Source: Halomonas gemina
GTDB taxonomy: Bacteria > Pseudomonadota > Gammaproteobacteria > Pseudomonadales > Halomonadaceae
Assembly: GCF_023554995.1 (NCBI RefSeq)
Contig: NZ_JAMJPK010000012.1
Location: 1-52,582, forward strand
Length of the DNA stretch: 52,582 nt
Reading direction: 5' to 3'
In this document: one piece after another, positions 34,094-42,692 of the stretch
Layout of the letters: each line of letters begins with the position of its first letter
How positions within the stretch are numbered: the first letter of the stretch is position 1
Position numbers and translations under genes: made by a program
Notes under the pieces: generated by a model
What the model was told of the DNA's origin: nothing
Databases searched by the model: none
Seen by the model: only the letters and a program-made list of their open reading frames with translations

Positions 34094-35220
34094 TTTTATT
34101 TACCCTCATTTAGCTAACTTTAAAAATGTTTATACCCAAGTTTAATCAAAGGCACAACATTATGTCATACTCAATATTTAAAGCTAAGTAATGCCAATCG
34201 CTTTCTGAAATTACCTCAAAACCTTTATTCTCAAAAATTATAAAATTCCTAAATCATAGCAACTAACTACCTCAGTTTATAACTCATGAAAATACTTTAT
34301 GAATCGTAGTTCAACGCAAGCTTTCTCGCCAGTCGCCACACCCGTCATCAAGTGTGAGGTTAGGAGCACAATACATGCCAACAATAACAACTTGTTGTTT
34401 TAAATACATATTTTAAAGAATCTTCATTAACCCTCACACCTGAACAAGTCATGGATGGAATATCTTGGTACATAACTATCTTAGGTTATTCTATGATGAA
34501 CTAAAAAACAATTTGTCTACGGCTGTAATCCCGTCTTAACTCAACAAACACTCACGAGAAAAATTGTTAGACAATTTTCCTATTAGAATCAGTATTCTAC
34601 TAACCATAGGCACCATTCAACTTCATTAAATTCATTAAATACGAAATTGCTCTGGCCTCTTTTGTGTAACAGCTCCATTAAAGTCAGCTGAACAACGACG
34701 CAACAGCCAACGACATAGAGGCCCTGCTTAAGACCATAAATCGCGTTGGCCCACTCATCGCTTCACGCTGATTGACCTCTACTCTAACAGAGTCATCGTA
34801 TAGGCAAGAGTCTGTTCCAAGGCCTAGAAAACGAGGCCATCTACGACGAGCTACTTGAGACATCGGCGCCCGTAAGGAGACAGTTGTTAGAGGAGGATGA
34901 CCTAGGTTTCAGCCGGCAGCGTTGCCGCAATGCCATCGGGGTGACGAGCACAAAGCCTTCGAGGCCAAAATGATCTCGTAGACTGGTGTCCACATTTGGT
35001 GAACTTTATTTGTTATAATCATAAATTACAAAGCCAACTTGATTCTGTATTCTGTACTACCTTGTATATTACCAGCTGACGTTGAGCTATGGTCCATTGC
35101 CAGTACGATCAAGTAGCTTCTTAGGACCGGTGACAAAACCGGCGGGACAAAACGACTGTTCCAGTCTGTAGTTAGATGAAGAATACCAACGAAAAGAAAC
35201 AAGACTAGAAAGAGGCCAGT
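34094..35220. other. 1.1-kb divergent intergenic region between the TRAP operon and the hydrolase genes
   Basis: AT-rich from 34,094 to 34,680, with the palindrome at 34560-34578. From about 34,690 to 34,980 the DNA is more GC-rich and open in one plus frame (LFQGLENEAIYDELLETSAP), which may be a gene relic but is not recognised. No intact gene is seen. Promoters for dctP (minus) and the M20 gene (plus) must lie here. Confidence 0.45.
34560..34578. promoter_or_regulatory. Palindromic operator, GntR/FCD-like
   Basis: AAAATTGT-TAG-ACAATTTT is a perfect 8-bp inverted repeat. A related AACAATTTGTCTAC lies 50 bp to its left. The TTGT-N-ACAA core resembles sites bound by GntR regulators of the FadR/FCD subfamily, which often control TRAP operons. 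No such regulator gene is in the window. Inference only. Confidence 0.45.
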
Positions 35221-36465
35221 ATGCAGCTCAATCAGGATGTTCGAATCAATCTTGACCGCTTCTGGAGTACCATAGAAGCCTCTGCGCTTATTGGTCCAGG
35301 TCGACCCGGAGGTATGTCCCGGCTAACCCTGACCGACGAGGATCGAGAGATGCGCTCCCTCTTCGAGCGATGGTGCACGGATGCTGGACTACGAATTGTC
35401 ATCGACGAGGTAGGCAACATGTTCGCCAGGCGTGAGGGCAGCGAGCCAGATCTTCCACCTATTTTTATAGGAAGTCATCTCGACACTCAGATTAACGGCG
35501 GCCGCTTCGACGGAATCGCTGGCGTGCTTGCAGGGCTTGAGATAGTGCGCACTCTTAACGACAACGGATACGAGACGCGTCGGGCAATCGTCATAGTGAA
35601 TTGGACAAATGAGGAAGGCGCGCGATTCTCCCCACCGATGGTCGCTTCGGGTTGTTTTGCCGGAAAACATCAAGTTTCTTGGGTGCATGACCTGATTGCC
35701 GACGATGGTGCGCGGTTTGGCGACGAGTTAGAGCGCATCGGTTACCGGGGAGAGCAGCGCTGTCCAGGCACCCCTCCCGATGCCTACTACGAACTGCATA
35801 TCGAGCAGGGCCCTATTCTCGATGCCGAACATCGCCAGGTGGGAATCGTAATCTCGAGCTATCCAAGCGTTGGCATGCGCGTTAAGTTTTCTGGCGAGAC
35901 GGCTCATACTGGACCAACGCCGATGGACCTTCGAAAAAATGCCCTCATCGCGGGGGCACGGTGGCTGACTGCTGTCGACGAAATCGGCTGGGATTTCTCG
36001 GTAGGCGATGGCAAAGCGACCGGTGCACGGCTCGCAGCCTGGCCGAACAAACCAGGCATCCTCTCTGACTATGCCCAGGCGATTTGCGATGTCCGTCATC
36101 CGGATCCGGTCACGACAAGGGTCATGGCGGAGAAGATGCGTCGGGCCGTATTCGAGTGCGCCGCTATTGCTGGCTGTAAGGCAGATATCGAGGACGAATG
36201 GTTCTGGGGCGGTGATATTTTCGATCACGACATGATTGATGTACTTCACACTGAAGCTGAGCGCATGGGCTTTGACTGGCGGGACATCCAGTCTCAAGCT
36301 GGTCACGACGCCTACTTCCTCGCCACCGTGTGCCCGACAGCTATGATTTTTGCGCCTTGCCGCGACGGTATTACCCATAATAACCTTGAGAGCTGCGAAC
36401 CAGAGGACTTCAGCGCCGGGATCAATGTGCTCCTTCACGCCGCAGTGGCGCGAGCAGATCGTTGA
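35221..36465 (+). CDS. M20-family Zn amidohydrolase (N-carbamoyl-amino-acid hydrolase / allantoate amidohydrolase type)
   Basis: A 414-residue cytoplasmic di-zinc enzyme of the hydantoinase/carbamoylase group. Metal ligands: GSHLDTQ (His), GGRFDGIAGV (Asp bridging), NEEGARF (catalytic Glu pair), ELHIEQGP (His), and GITHNNLE near the C-terminus (His). The dimerisation domain carries GETAHTGPTPMDLRKNA. Such enzymes cleave N-carbamoyl or ureido amino acids to release ammonia and CO2. With the TRAP importer, the aldolase and the M19 peptidase it suggests use of an N-acyl or N-carbamoyl amino-acid-like carboxylate. The exact substrate is unknown. A GAGG ribosome site precedes the ATG. Confidence 0.9.
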   Translation: MQLNQDVRINLDRFWSTIEASALIGPGRPGGMSRLTLTDEDREMRSLFERWCTDAGLRIVIDEVGNMFARREGSEPDLPPIFIGSHLDTQINGGRFDGIAGVLAGLEIVRTLNDNGYETRRAIVIVNWTNEEGARFSPPMVASGCFAGKHQVSWVHDLIADDGARFGDELERIGYRGEQRCPGTPPDAYYELHIEQGPILDAEHRQVGIVISSYPSVGMRVKFSGETAHTGPTPMDLRKNALIAGARWLTAVDEIGWDFSVGDGKATGARLAAWPNKPGILSDYAQAICDVRHPDPVTTRVMAEKMRRAVFECAAIAGCKADIEDEWFWGGDIFDHDMIDVLHTEAERMGFDWRDIQSQAGHDAYFLATVCPTAMIFAPCRDGITHNNLESCEPEDFSAGINVLLHAAVARADR

Positions 36466-36772
36466 GCATCAGGGTGTGATAACGCAAAAATAGTCGTGGC
36501 CCTTTGCGCTATTCGAAGCGCTAGAGGGCCGTACAGCTGCGGTTGATCCAGATGACCAACCGAACGGAGCTTCTACAACCTTTCATATAGTCCAGAGGAT
36601 AGGTGACCACTTCATATATGCCAAGCACTTATGCTACGTTAATTGATAATTGATTTAACCCCCTTCGGTTTTTCTAGTACTCTTGGCTATAAAATATTTT
36701 GTACCAAGAAAGCTTAGAAAGATTGAATATTGCTAAAAATGTTCATAAAGATAACCTAAAAGGGATAGCCCC

Positions 36773-37726
36773 ATGAAACCGATAGTATTTGATGGGCTCG
36801 TAGTTGGTCATTGGGATCGCAAGATTTTCGAGGACATGCATGCTGGCGGTGTCACTGCCGCGAACTGCACCTGCTGCATCTGGGAAGATATTGATGCAAC
36901 CATTAAAAATATTGCGTCTTGGAAACGAATGTTACTAGAGAATAGCGATATTTTAATGCAGGTGTATGATGTGGACGACATTTGGACGGCATATGAAACC
37001 GGCAAGGTCGGGATCATCTTAGGTTGGCAGAATTCTTCTGGCTTTGGCGATTACATCGACTCGGTCGCCCTATTCCGAGAACTCGGTATCCGTGTCGTAC
37101 AGCTGACCTATAATACCGCCAACTCGGTAGGCTCAGGCTGCTATGAATCACGCGATCTTGGCCTGACTGATTACGGCCGTCATCTCATTTGGGAGATGAA
37201 CGAGCAAGGGATTCTAGTCGATCTCAGCCACGTTTCAGACCAGACGGCACGCGAGGCGATCGATGCCTCGAAAAAGCCCGTCGCCTATACACACATATGC
37301 CCGCATGAGTTAAGTCCTCATTCGCGCAACAAGTCGGATGAACAGCTACACTATATCGCCGAACGTGACGGATTTGTCGGCGTCGCCGGCATTCCACCCT
37401 TTCTGCGTGCCGGCTATGATGCCACCATTGTCGATTATGTCGACGCAATCTTGCATGTGCGCAATGTAGTGGGCGAAGATCAAGTTGGCATAGGCACTGA
37501 CCTCACCCAAGGTCATGGTCAGGGCTTTTTCGATTGGATCGCTATGGACAAGGGTAATGGTCGTAAATTGGTGGACCTAGGCGGTATTCCGTTGCTTCCT
37601 GATTTCAAGAACGCTAGTTGCTATCCAAATTTAGTTGAGGAATTGGAGCGCCGCGATCTAAGCGATGGCCAGGTAGAGAAGATCACCGGTCGCAACTGGA
37701 TTAACTTTCTCAAGAACGTCTGGTAA
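36773..37726 (+). CDS. M19-family membrane dipeptidase-like Zn hydrolase
   Basis: A 317-residue TIM-barrel hydrolase of the renal dipeptidase family. Visible elements: an HxD metal motif at VGHWD near the N-terminus (usual family sequence DGHND), VGIILGWQNSSGF (metal-Glu strand replaced by Gln-Asn in the usual GxEG position), LGIRVVQLTYNTANSVGSG, GLTDYGRHLIWEMNEQGILV followed by DLSHVS with a metal His, YTHICPHELSPHSRNKSDE and VGIGTDLTQGHG. The Glu ligand is not where expected, so activity may differ from a true dipeptidase. It follows the M20 gene by about 300 bp, same direction, with AAGGGAT before the ATG. Confidence 0.85.
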   Translation: MKPIVFDGLVVGHWDRKIFEDMHAGGVTAANCTCCIWEDIDATIKNIASWKRMLLENSDILMQVYDVDDIWTAYETGKVGIILGWQNSSGFGDYIDSVALFRELGIRVVQLTYNTANSVGSGCYESRDLGLTDYGRHLIWEMNEQGILVDLSHVSDQTAREAIDASKKPVAYTHICPHELSPHSRNKSDEQLHYIAERDGFVGVAGIPPFLRAGYDATIVDYVDAILHVRNVVGEDQVGIGTDLTQGHGQGFFDWIAMDKGNGRKLVDLGGIPLLPDFKNASCYPNLVEELERRDLSDGQVEKITGRNWINFLKNVW

Positions 37727-37774
37727 GTCCCTTGGTTTATATCCGAAAATCCTGGTGTCCTCAGAGTGCATTTC

Positions 37775-37905
37775 ACCTTATAGCGAACCAGACACAACTA
37801 TTCAGCCTGTTTTCCCGACCAATCTGGTGCTGTCTGGGCGATGCCAGATCCATGCTGACGGGCCAGTGTGGCATGAATCTAGCCTGGTACCCGGATAGAC
37901 TATCT
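37775..37905 (+). pseudogene. IS5-family transposase C-terminal fragment (plus strand)
   Basis: The plus strand reads LIANQTQLFSLFSRPIWCCL and continues past a stop-free stretch. At the DNA level it matches the C-terminal end of IS5 copies at 40205-40430 and 45113-45383 ([20 protein letters not shown] and following non-coding end). Opposite orientation to the neighbouring N-terminal fragment at 38030. Confidence 0.6.
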
Positions 37906-38029
37906 ACTAGGCTTTGTCAGAAATCCTAATTTGCTAATGTCACCTATGCAGCTGCGACATAGGGAAAATTAGTACATCCCACTTTTCGAACAAAACCTAA
38001 CCGCGACACAGCACCGGAAATCTCGGTGG

Positions 38030-38455
38030 CCTTCACTTCGCCCAGGCACCTCCACATGCAAAGGTAGCACTCCCCTTCATCGTCACCCCCGTACCGGATG
38101 ACCATCCATGGTGACATCGACTACGTTGGCCGAGGTAGCGACGAGACTGTGAGTCAGTCCGGTGGCCGCATCGACACCGAAATGGGCCTTCATGCCGAAA
38201 TAGTACTGGTTGCCATTCTTGGTCTGCTTCATCTCCGGGTCGCATTGCTTGGTCTGGTTCTTGGTGGAGGGCGCGGCCGCCACGATGGTGGCTCAGCCAA
38301 GTGGGCGTTGATTGCCTCGAAGATCCACTGGGTCAGGGCATGCTTCTCCAGCAGGTGGCGGAAGCGCAACAGCGTGGTCGCATCCGGCACGCTCTCGACA
38401 GACAGGTCGATGCCCACGAAGTCGCTCATCCCCTGGCTGTTGTAGATGGTATCTT
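38030..38455 (-). pseudogene. IS5-family transposase remnant (copy B)
   Basis: Encodes MSDFVGIDLSVESVPDATTL, RFRHLLEKHALTQWIFEAIN, then after a deletion [20 protein letters not shown] and [20 protein letters not shown] in another frame. The catalytic VDAT region is lost by the deletion. Closely related to copies at 29840 and 41690. Confidence 0.8.
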
Positions 38456-38706
38456 GTGTCCCCCCAGGCTTGTTGATTAGCTACCAGCAGGCCTTTGCAT
38501 CAGGGTGCGCATCCACAGAGCCATGCTCGAGTTCATGTCGCTGATGTCCTCAATGAGGCCTTGCCTGCCGTGGCCATCAGCACCTCGATTAGTGATGCCA
38601 TCTGCATATTCTCTCTGAGCTATCGAGCTGAGATGGCCGAGCCTTGCAGACGCGAATGCAATACTCGGCGCGACTCAGGCAAACAGGGAACGCCTGCGGC
38701 GAAGGC
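38456..38706. other. Intergenic region, no recognised gene
   Basis: Between IS5 copy B and the TPR gene stop there is no frame with a recognisable protein. Short homologies to IS ends cannot be excluded. Confidence 0.3.
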
Positions 38707-40029
38707 CTATCCGGACACGAGGGAATTGCGCCAGCGCATATCGCGCGTCGAAGGCCGGCGGTGCAATCGCTTGTCGAGCAGGGCCCGTGCCTTGTCCGCC
38801 TCGCCGCTGCGCATCAGCGACACGAGCAGGGTATCTTCGACGATCTCCCGCTGGGCGCCGCTGCCGCCAATCCGCACGACCTCGCTTGCCATGGGTTCCA
38901 GCAGGCGCGCGCAGCCGGCGTAGTCCTCCTCGGCGAAGGCCCGGGCGGCTCGGCAGATCGCAGGCACTACAGGCCCGGCGGGGAGTGATCCGGTCTCGAC
39001 CAGATCGGTCAGCCCCGCCACACGGCTCTCCAGCGCGCTAAAGTCGCCGGTCGCCGCTGCGATAAGTGCCATATGGAAATCGGCGAAGGGGAAGCCGGCC
39101 TGACGGAAGTAATTGGACGCATACGACGCCGCCTCATCCCATAGTCCCGCCGGGGCGGCATGGTCATAGGCCTGGAGACGCCACAGGAACGACGAGGTGT
39201 CACTGACCACGTTGATCGGCACCCCCGTCGAGGCGGAAGGCGCGACATGCTCCCCGTAGATAGCCAACGCCCGCTCTGCATCGCCTTTCTCCAGCGCAAC
39301 CAGCGCACCGTGCCAGGCGATATGGCCATGCAGAATTCCGCTTCGGTCGTATCCCGGCAACCAGTCGGTGATATGCGCCTCGGCCTCATCGCTGGCTCCG
39401 GACTCATGGAGCACATGGGCGAATGCATGGGCTGCATTCACATTGTTGTGACGTACCTCCAGGGCACGCTGCGTCAGCTCCCGGCCGAGCGTCACGTTGC
39501 CATTCTCGCCATGGGCCCAGCCCCGGTAGGTCAGGAACCACCAGTCATCGGCCTCGAAGTGTCGAGCGTGACGCTCGCAGAGATCCACCCGTGCCTGGTC
39601 ATGATCCGCCATGCCGGAAAACGCAAAGAGACCAAAGGCTCCAAGGGGCAGCGACAAGATCAAAATGTCCCGTGGCCAGCAGTCGGCGTGCGCAAGCGCG
39701 CCGTCGAGTGCCCTGGCGGCCTTGCCGTTGATCGCGAGAGACAGGACGCCAACGTGACTCCGCTCCCTCTCGGTCCCATGCCGGGCGACGAGTTCCTCGG
39801 CGGTAGCGATTCTAGAAAGCGCCTCCGCAGATTCGGCTTGAATGGCATGAAGGCGTGCGCGCCCCGCATACGCCAAGGCAAAGGACGGATCAGCGGTGAT
39901 CGCCTCCTCCAATGTTTGTGCTGCCCCCGGCCAGAGCGAGAGGAGGAGATCGAGGCCCGTCTGGTACTGTTCGGCCGCGAAATCGGAGCTTGTCGAGAGA
40001 GGCAAACCATAGCGGTCATGGCAAGGCAT
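38707..40029 (-). CDS. TPR-repeat protein, TTC38-like
   Basis: A 440-residue helical repeat protein. From the ATG at 40029 it begins MPCHDRYGLPLSTSSDFAAE, then degenerate tetratricopeptide repeats: YQTGLDLLLSLWPGAAQTLE and ALAYAGRARLHAIQAESAEA near the N-terminus, AHAFAHVLHESGASDEAEAH midway, and further helical pairs to the C-terminus. The GWAHGENGN and HGHIAWHGALVALEKGD segments are typical of the tetratricopeptide-repeat-38 family found in many proteobacteria. No signal or membrane span. Function unknown; a scaffold or regulatory role is usual for TPR proteins. Surrounded by IS5 debris. Confidence 0.75.
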   Translation of the reverse strand: MPCHDRYGLPLSTSSDFAAEQYQTGLDLLLSLWPGAAQTLEEAITADPSFALAYAGRARLHAIQAESAEALSRIATAEELVARHGTERERSHVGVLSLAINGKAARALDGALAHADCWPRDILILSLPLGAFGLFAFSGMADHDQARVDLCERHARHFEADDWWFLTYRGWAHGENGNVTLGRELTQRALEVRHNNVNAAHAFAHVLHESGASDEAEAHITDWLPGYDRSGILHGHIAWHGALVALEKGDAERALAIYGEHVAPSASTGVPINVVSDTSSFLWRLQAYDHAAPAGLWDEAASYASNYFRQAGFPFADFHMALIAAATGDFSALESRVAGLTDLVETGSLPAGPVVPAICRAARAFAEEDYAGCARLLEPMASEVVRIGGSGAQREIVEDTLLVSLMRSGEADKARALLDKRLHRRPSTRDMRWRNSLVSG

Positions 40030-40204
40030 AGGGCAGCTACTCCATCGAGTATCATGTATTTTAGCGCAAGAAGGCGATTTGCTGTTCATCTAAGGAACCG
40101 CTGTACAATTCAGCACGGGTGCCTCAAGCGATCAGCGAGGCTCAAGCACCGTGTCAGCGATCACTTGCTGACCACCTCAGGTGGCATTTTTGCCTTTTAG
40201 CCGG

Positions 40205-40430
40205 ATTATCCGGCCGCCAGGCCAGATTCAAGACACACTGCCCCCGTCAGAATGGCCGTGGCCCGCCAATACCAGATTAGCCAGCCCAAACAGGCTGAAC
40301 AGCTACGCCTGGTTCTTGGCCAGCCCCTTGTAGCGCAACTTCCGGTAGCCTAAGAGATTCTCGAGGACATGAAACTGGTGCTCGAACTCGGCAAGACCGA
40401 AAAGACGTAGCAAGCCCTGCGAAACATCTA
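40205..40430 (-). pseudogene. IS5-family transposase C-terminal fragment (copy C)
   Basis: On the minus strand, FEHQFHVLENLLGYRKLRYK-like codons are followed by GLAKNQA and [19 protein letters not shown] residues. The nearby GGCCGCCAGGCCAGATTCAA non-coding end is shared with the fragment at 45113. Inactive fragment. Confidence 0.65.
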
Positions 40431-40449
40431 GTTGACATGCGGACATGAG

Positions 40450-40857
40450 TCAGTCCGGCGATATGGCATCGATGATCCGGCAGTTCGAAATCGTGCCTCC
40501 GCCGGTGCAGGAAGCCGATATGCTGCGCAGTTGTTCCGCCAAGGCCTGCAAGTCCACGATCTTTTTCTCGACCTCCGCGAGATGCACAGCAACGATCTCA
40601 TCCACCTCGGCGCAGGACTGCTCAGTGTCCGAGGAAAGCGCAAGGAGGTCGCGGATCTGATCGAGGGAGAAGCCCAGCTCCCGACAGCGCCGAATGAAGC
40701 GCAGTCGATCCAAGGCGTCGGGAGAGTAGCTACGGTAGTTTCCTGCGCTCCTTTCTGGCTCCCGCAGTAACCCGATTTTTTCGTAATAACGGATGGTGAC
40801 CACCTTTGTCCCGGCCGCGCGGGCGAGATCTCCGATCTGCACGTCATAACTCCTCAT
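40450..40857 (-). CDS. MerR-family heavy-metal regulator (CadR/ZntR-like)
   Basis: A 135-residue MerR regulator. The winged HTH is MRSYDVQIGDLARAAGTKVV and TIRYYEKIGLLREPER, followed by NYRSYSPDALDRLRFIRRC and a dimerisation helix. Metal-binding Cys are in place: Cys in EQSCAEVDEIV and a C-terminal Cys-x8-Cys (SCTGGGTISNC), as in ZntR/CadR/PbrR sensors of Zn, Cd or Pb. It is divergent from the CDF transporter and the intergenic promoter has the 19-bp spacer these regulators twist. Start chosen by domain match; no strong ribosome site, perhaps leaderless. Confidence 0.9.
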   Translation of the reverse strand: MRSYDVQIGDLARAAGTKVVTIRYYEKIGLLREPERSAGNYRSYSPDALDRLRFIRRCRELGFSLDQIRDLLALSSDTEQSCAEVDEIVAVHLAEVEKKIVDLQALAEQLRSISASCTGGGTISNCRIIDAISPD

Positions 40858-40859
40858 GG

Positions 40860-40890
40860 TTGACCCTATAGTAACTATAGACACTATACA
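40860..40890 (+). promoter_or_regulatory. MerR-type promoter of the CDF transporter gene
   Basis: TTGACC (40860-40865) and TATACA (40885-40890) are separated by 19 bp, longer than the usual 17, as in promoters activated by MerR regulators. The spacer holds the dyad CTATAGTAACTATAG, the expected regulator site. It reads toward the transporter gene at 40922. Confidence 0.85.
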
Positions 40891-40921
40891 GGTGTGATAC
40901 AGACCGATGAGAGATCGAACC

Positions 40922-41620
40922 ATGCCATGCTGCTCTGATGATACGTGCTCCTCCAGCGTTGCGGCGACCGGCCGCTATCGGCTGGTCTTGTGGGTCGTTC
41001 TGGCGATCAACGCGTTCATGTTCCTAGTCGAGATCGTTGCGGGTCTGGCTGCCGGTTCGGCCGCGCTACAGGCTGATGCGTTAGACTTCTTCGCCGACGC
41101 TGCGAACTACGGGATCAGCCTCTTCGTTCTCGGAATGGGTGTGCGCTGGCGTGCCGGTGCGGCCTTGGTCAAGGGGGGGTCGATGTGTCTCTTCGGTCTC
41201 TGGGTGATCGGCAGCGTCATCTGGCACTCACTGCACGGAACAGTACCAGCTTGGACCACGATGGGGATGGTCGGGATCGCCGCGCTCGTGGCAAACGCTA
41301 CCTGCTTGATCCTTCTATATGCCTGGCGGGACGGCGATGCGAACATGCGCTCGGTCTGGATCTGCTCACGCAACGACGTCCTTGCCAATTTCGCAGTACT
41401 TGCCGCCGCCCTTGGCGTGTTCGGTACGGGAACGGGCTGGCCAGACATCGTGGTCGCAAGCGTGATGGCCATGCTGGCCCTTCAGGGTGCGGTATCTATT
41501 ATCCGCCAGGCCATGTCGGAGCTTCGCCAAGAGGCTCAGGCGAAACCAGTGCCCATACGGCGGTCAAATCGTCGTACCGATCGTTCGGTCGAGGAGCCTG
41601 CCAATAAATTTGGCCAATGA
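40922..41620 (+). CDS. Cation transporter, CDF-like six-span protein
   Basis: A 232-residue inner-membrane protein. After a Cys-rich start (MPCCSDDTCSSS) there are six hydrophobic spans. The CDF-type metal site appears as ADALDFFADAANYG in span 2 and SRNDVLANFAV in span 5. The usual soluble C-terminal domain is nearly absent; the tail is short and basic. This short CDF form is commonly paired with CadR/PbrR-type MerR genes and exports divalent metals. ATG 40922 is preferred (GAGAG upstream; Cys-rich start); ATG 40907 is possible. Confidence 0.85.
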   Translation: MPCCSDDTCSSSVAATGRYRLVLWVVLAINAFMFLVEIVAGLAAGSAALQADALDFFADAANYGISLFVLGMGVRWRAGAALVKGGSMCLFGLWVIGSVIWHSLHGTVPAWTTMGMVGIAALVANATCLILLYAWRDGDANMRSVWICSRNDVLANFAVLAAALGVFGTGTGWPDIVVASVMAMLALQGAVSIIRQAMSELRQEAQAKPVPIRRSNRRTDRSVEEPANKFGQ

Positions 41621-41689
41621 AATGGCTCTGGCTCTTGAAAACCCTGCGGCTTGAGACTTCGGGGTCCACCAGAGGCCCCGGGTCACCCT

Positions 41690-42184
41690 GCTCTTCTCCC
41701 AGGTGCTTGCACATTCCAGTGTAGCCGCGTCGCCGTATACCCGCTCGTCCTCGTACCGGGCCAGATGGCCTGGAATGGTGACATCGGCGACGTTGGTCGA
41801 GGTGGCAGCGACACTGTGGGTCAGGCCGGTGACGGCATCGACGCCGCTATGGGCGTTCATGCCGAAGCACCACTGGTTGCCCTTCTTGATCTGCTTCATC
41901 TCCAGATCGCGCTGCTTGGCCTTGTTCTTGGGGGAGGTAGCGTCCGCTACGATGGTGGCGTAGATGACAGTGCCCCCGCGCATGAACGGGCCCTGCTCAG
42001 CCAAGCTGGGGTCAATCTCCTCGAAGATCCGCTGGGTCAGGGCATGCTTTTCCAGGAGATAGCGGAAACGCAGCTGCGCGGTGGCATCCGCGCACACTCT
42101 CAATGGCCAGGTTGATACCGATGAAATCTCGCATGGCCTGGCTGTCGTATATGGCATATTCCAGCGCCTCGTCGGCAAGCGCAT
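41690..42184 (-). pseudogene. IS5-family transposase remnant (copy D)
   Basis: The longest IS5 remnant. It encodes FRYLLEKHALTQRIFEEID, PFMRGGTVIYATIVADATSP (VDAT changed to IYAT), EMKQIKKGNQWCFGMNAHSG and VDAVTGLTHSVAATSTNVAD. The N-terminus and C-terminal DDE part are missing, and the catalytic Asp is lost. Confidence 0.8.
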
Positions 42185-42218
42185 AAAAACATCAAAAACA
42201 TCAAAAACATCAAAAACA
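42185..42218. repeat. Nonanucleotide tandem repeat (AAAAACATC, nearly four copies)
   Basis: Three exact AAAAACATC units and a partial fourth lie at the junction between the IS5 remnant and the AT-rich gene region. Probable slippage at an insertion boundary. Confidence 0.9.
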
Positions 42219-42230
42219 AAGGTTAATAAC

Positions 42231-42692
42231 TCAGGCTCTATATACTATGATTTTATACGAACTAGAGTTGTATCCATTACAATAAACCCTATCTCCAATA
42301 CTAATCAAATTATCTTGAACAATTTGGTATTGGCGCAGATTACCGGCACACACTCCTCCTTCGCTTTCTGCTCCACTAAAAAAAATCCAAGGAACAACTC
42401 TTCTTATTGACAAAAATTCAGCATATACTGTAAGCTGTCTAGTTGGCATAACACCTTCTAGGTTTATACTTTTTTCAATACCCATATCTTTCTTAAAAGC
42501 TATGATATGATCATCGCCTCCCATTATCACGGGCATTCCATAAAGCATCTCTTCTATTTTTTCCCTACCCGTATAACAGTCTCTTCCTGTATCTTTCCAC
42601 AAGCCATTTTCACATCTCATGACACGCTCAAGCTGACAAACCTCAGAACCTTCTGAATATTCTAACCCTTCGAATTTACATGTAGTTTCCAT
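42231..42692 (-). CDS. Hypothetical Cys-rich protein (153 residues), AT-rich orphan
   Basis: A 153-residue protein from an ATG with a strong GGAGG site. It begins METTCKFEGLEYSEGSEVCQ, with several Cys in the first 40 residues (CQLERVMRCENGLW, then DCYTGRE) and one or two later. No signal peptide or membrane segment; no family recognised. The AT-rich composition and flanking IS debris suggest acquisition. Confidence 0.65.
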   Translation of the reverse strand: METTCKFEGLEYSEGSEVCQLERVMRCENGLWKDTGRDCYTGREKIEEMLYGMPVIMGGDDHIIAFKKDMGIEKSINLEGVMPTRQLTVYAEFLSIRRVVPWIFFSGAESEGGVCAGNLRQYQIVQDNLISIGDRVYCNGYNSSSYKIIVYRA

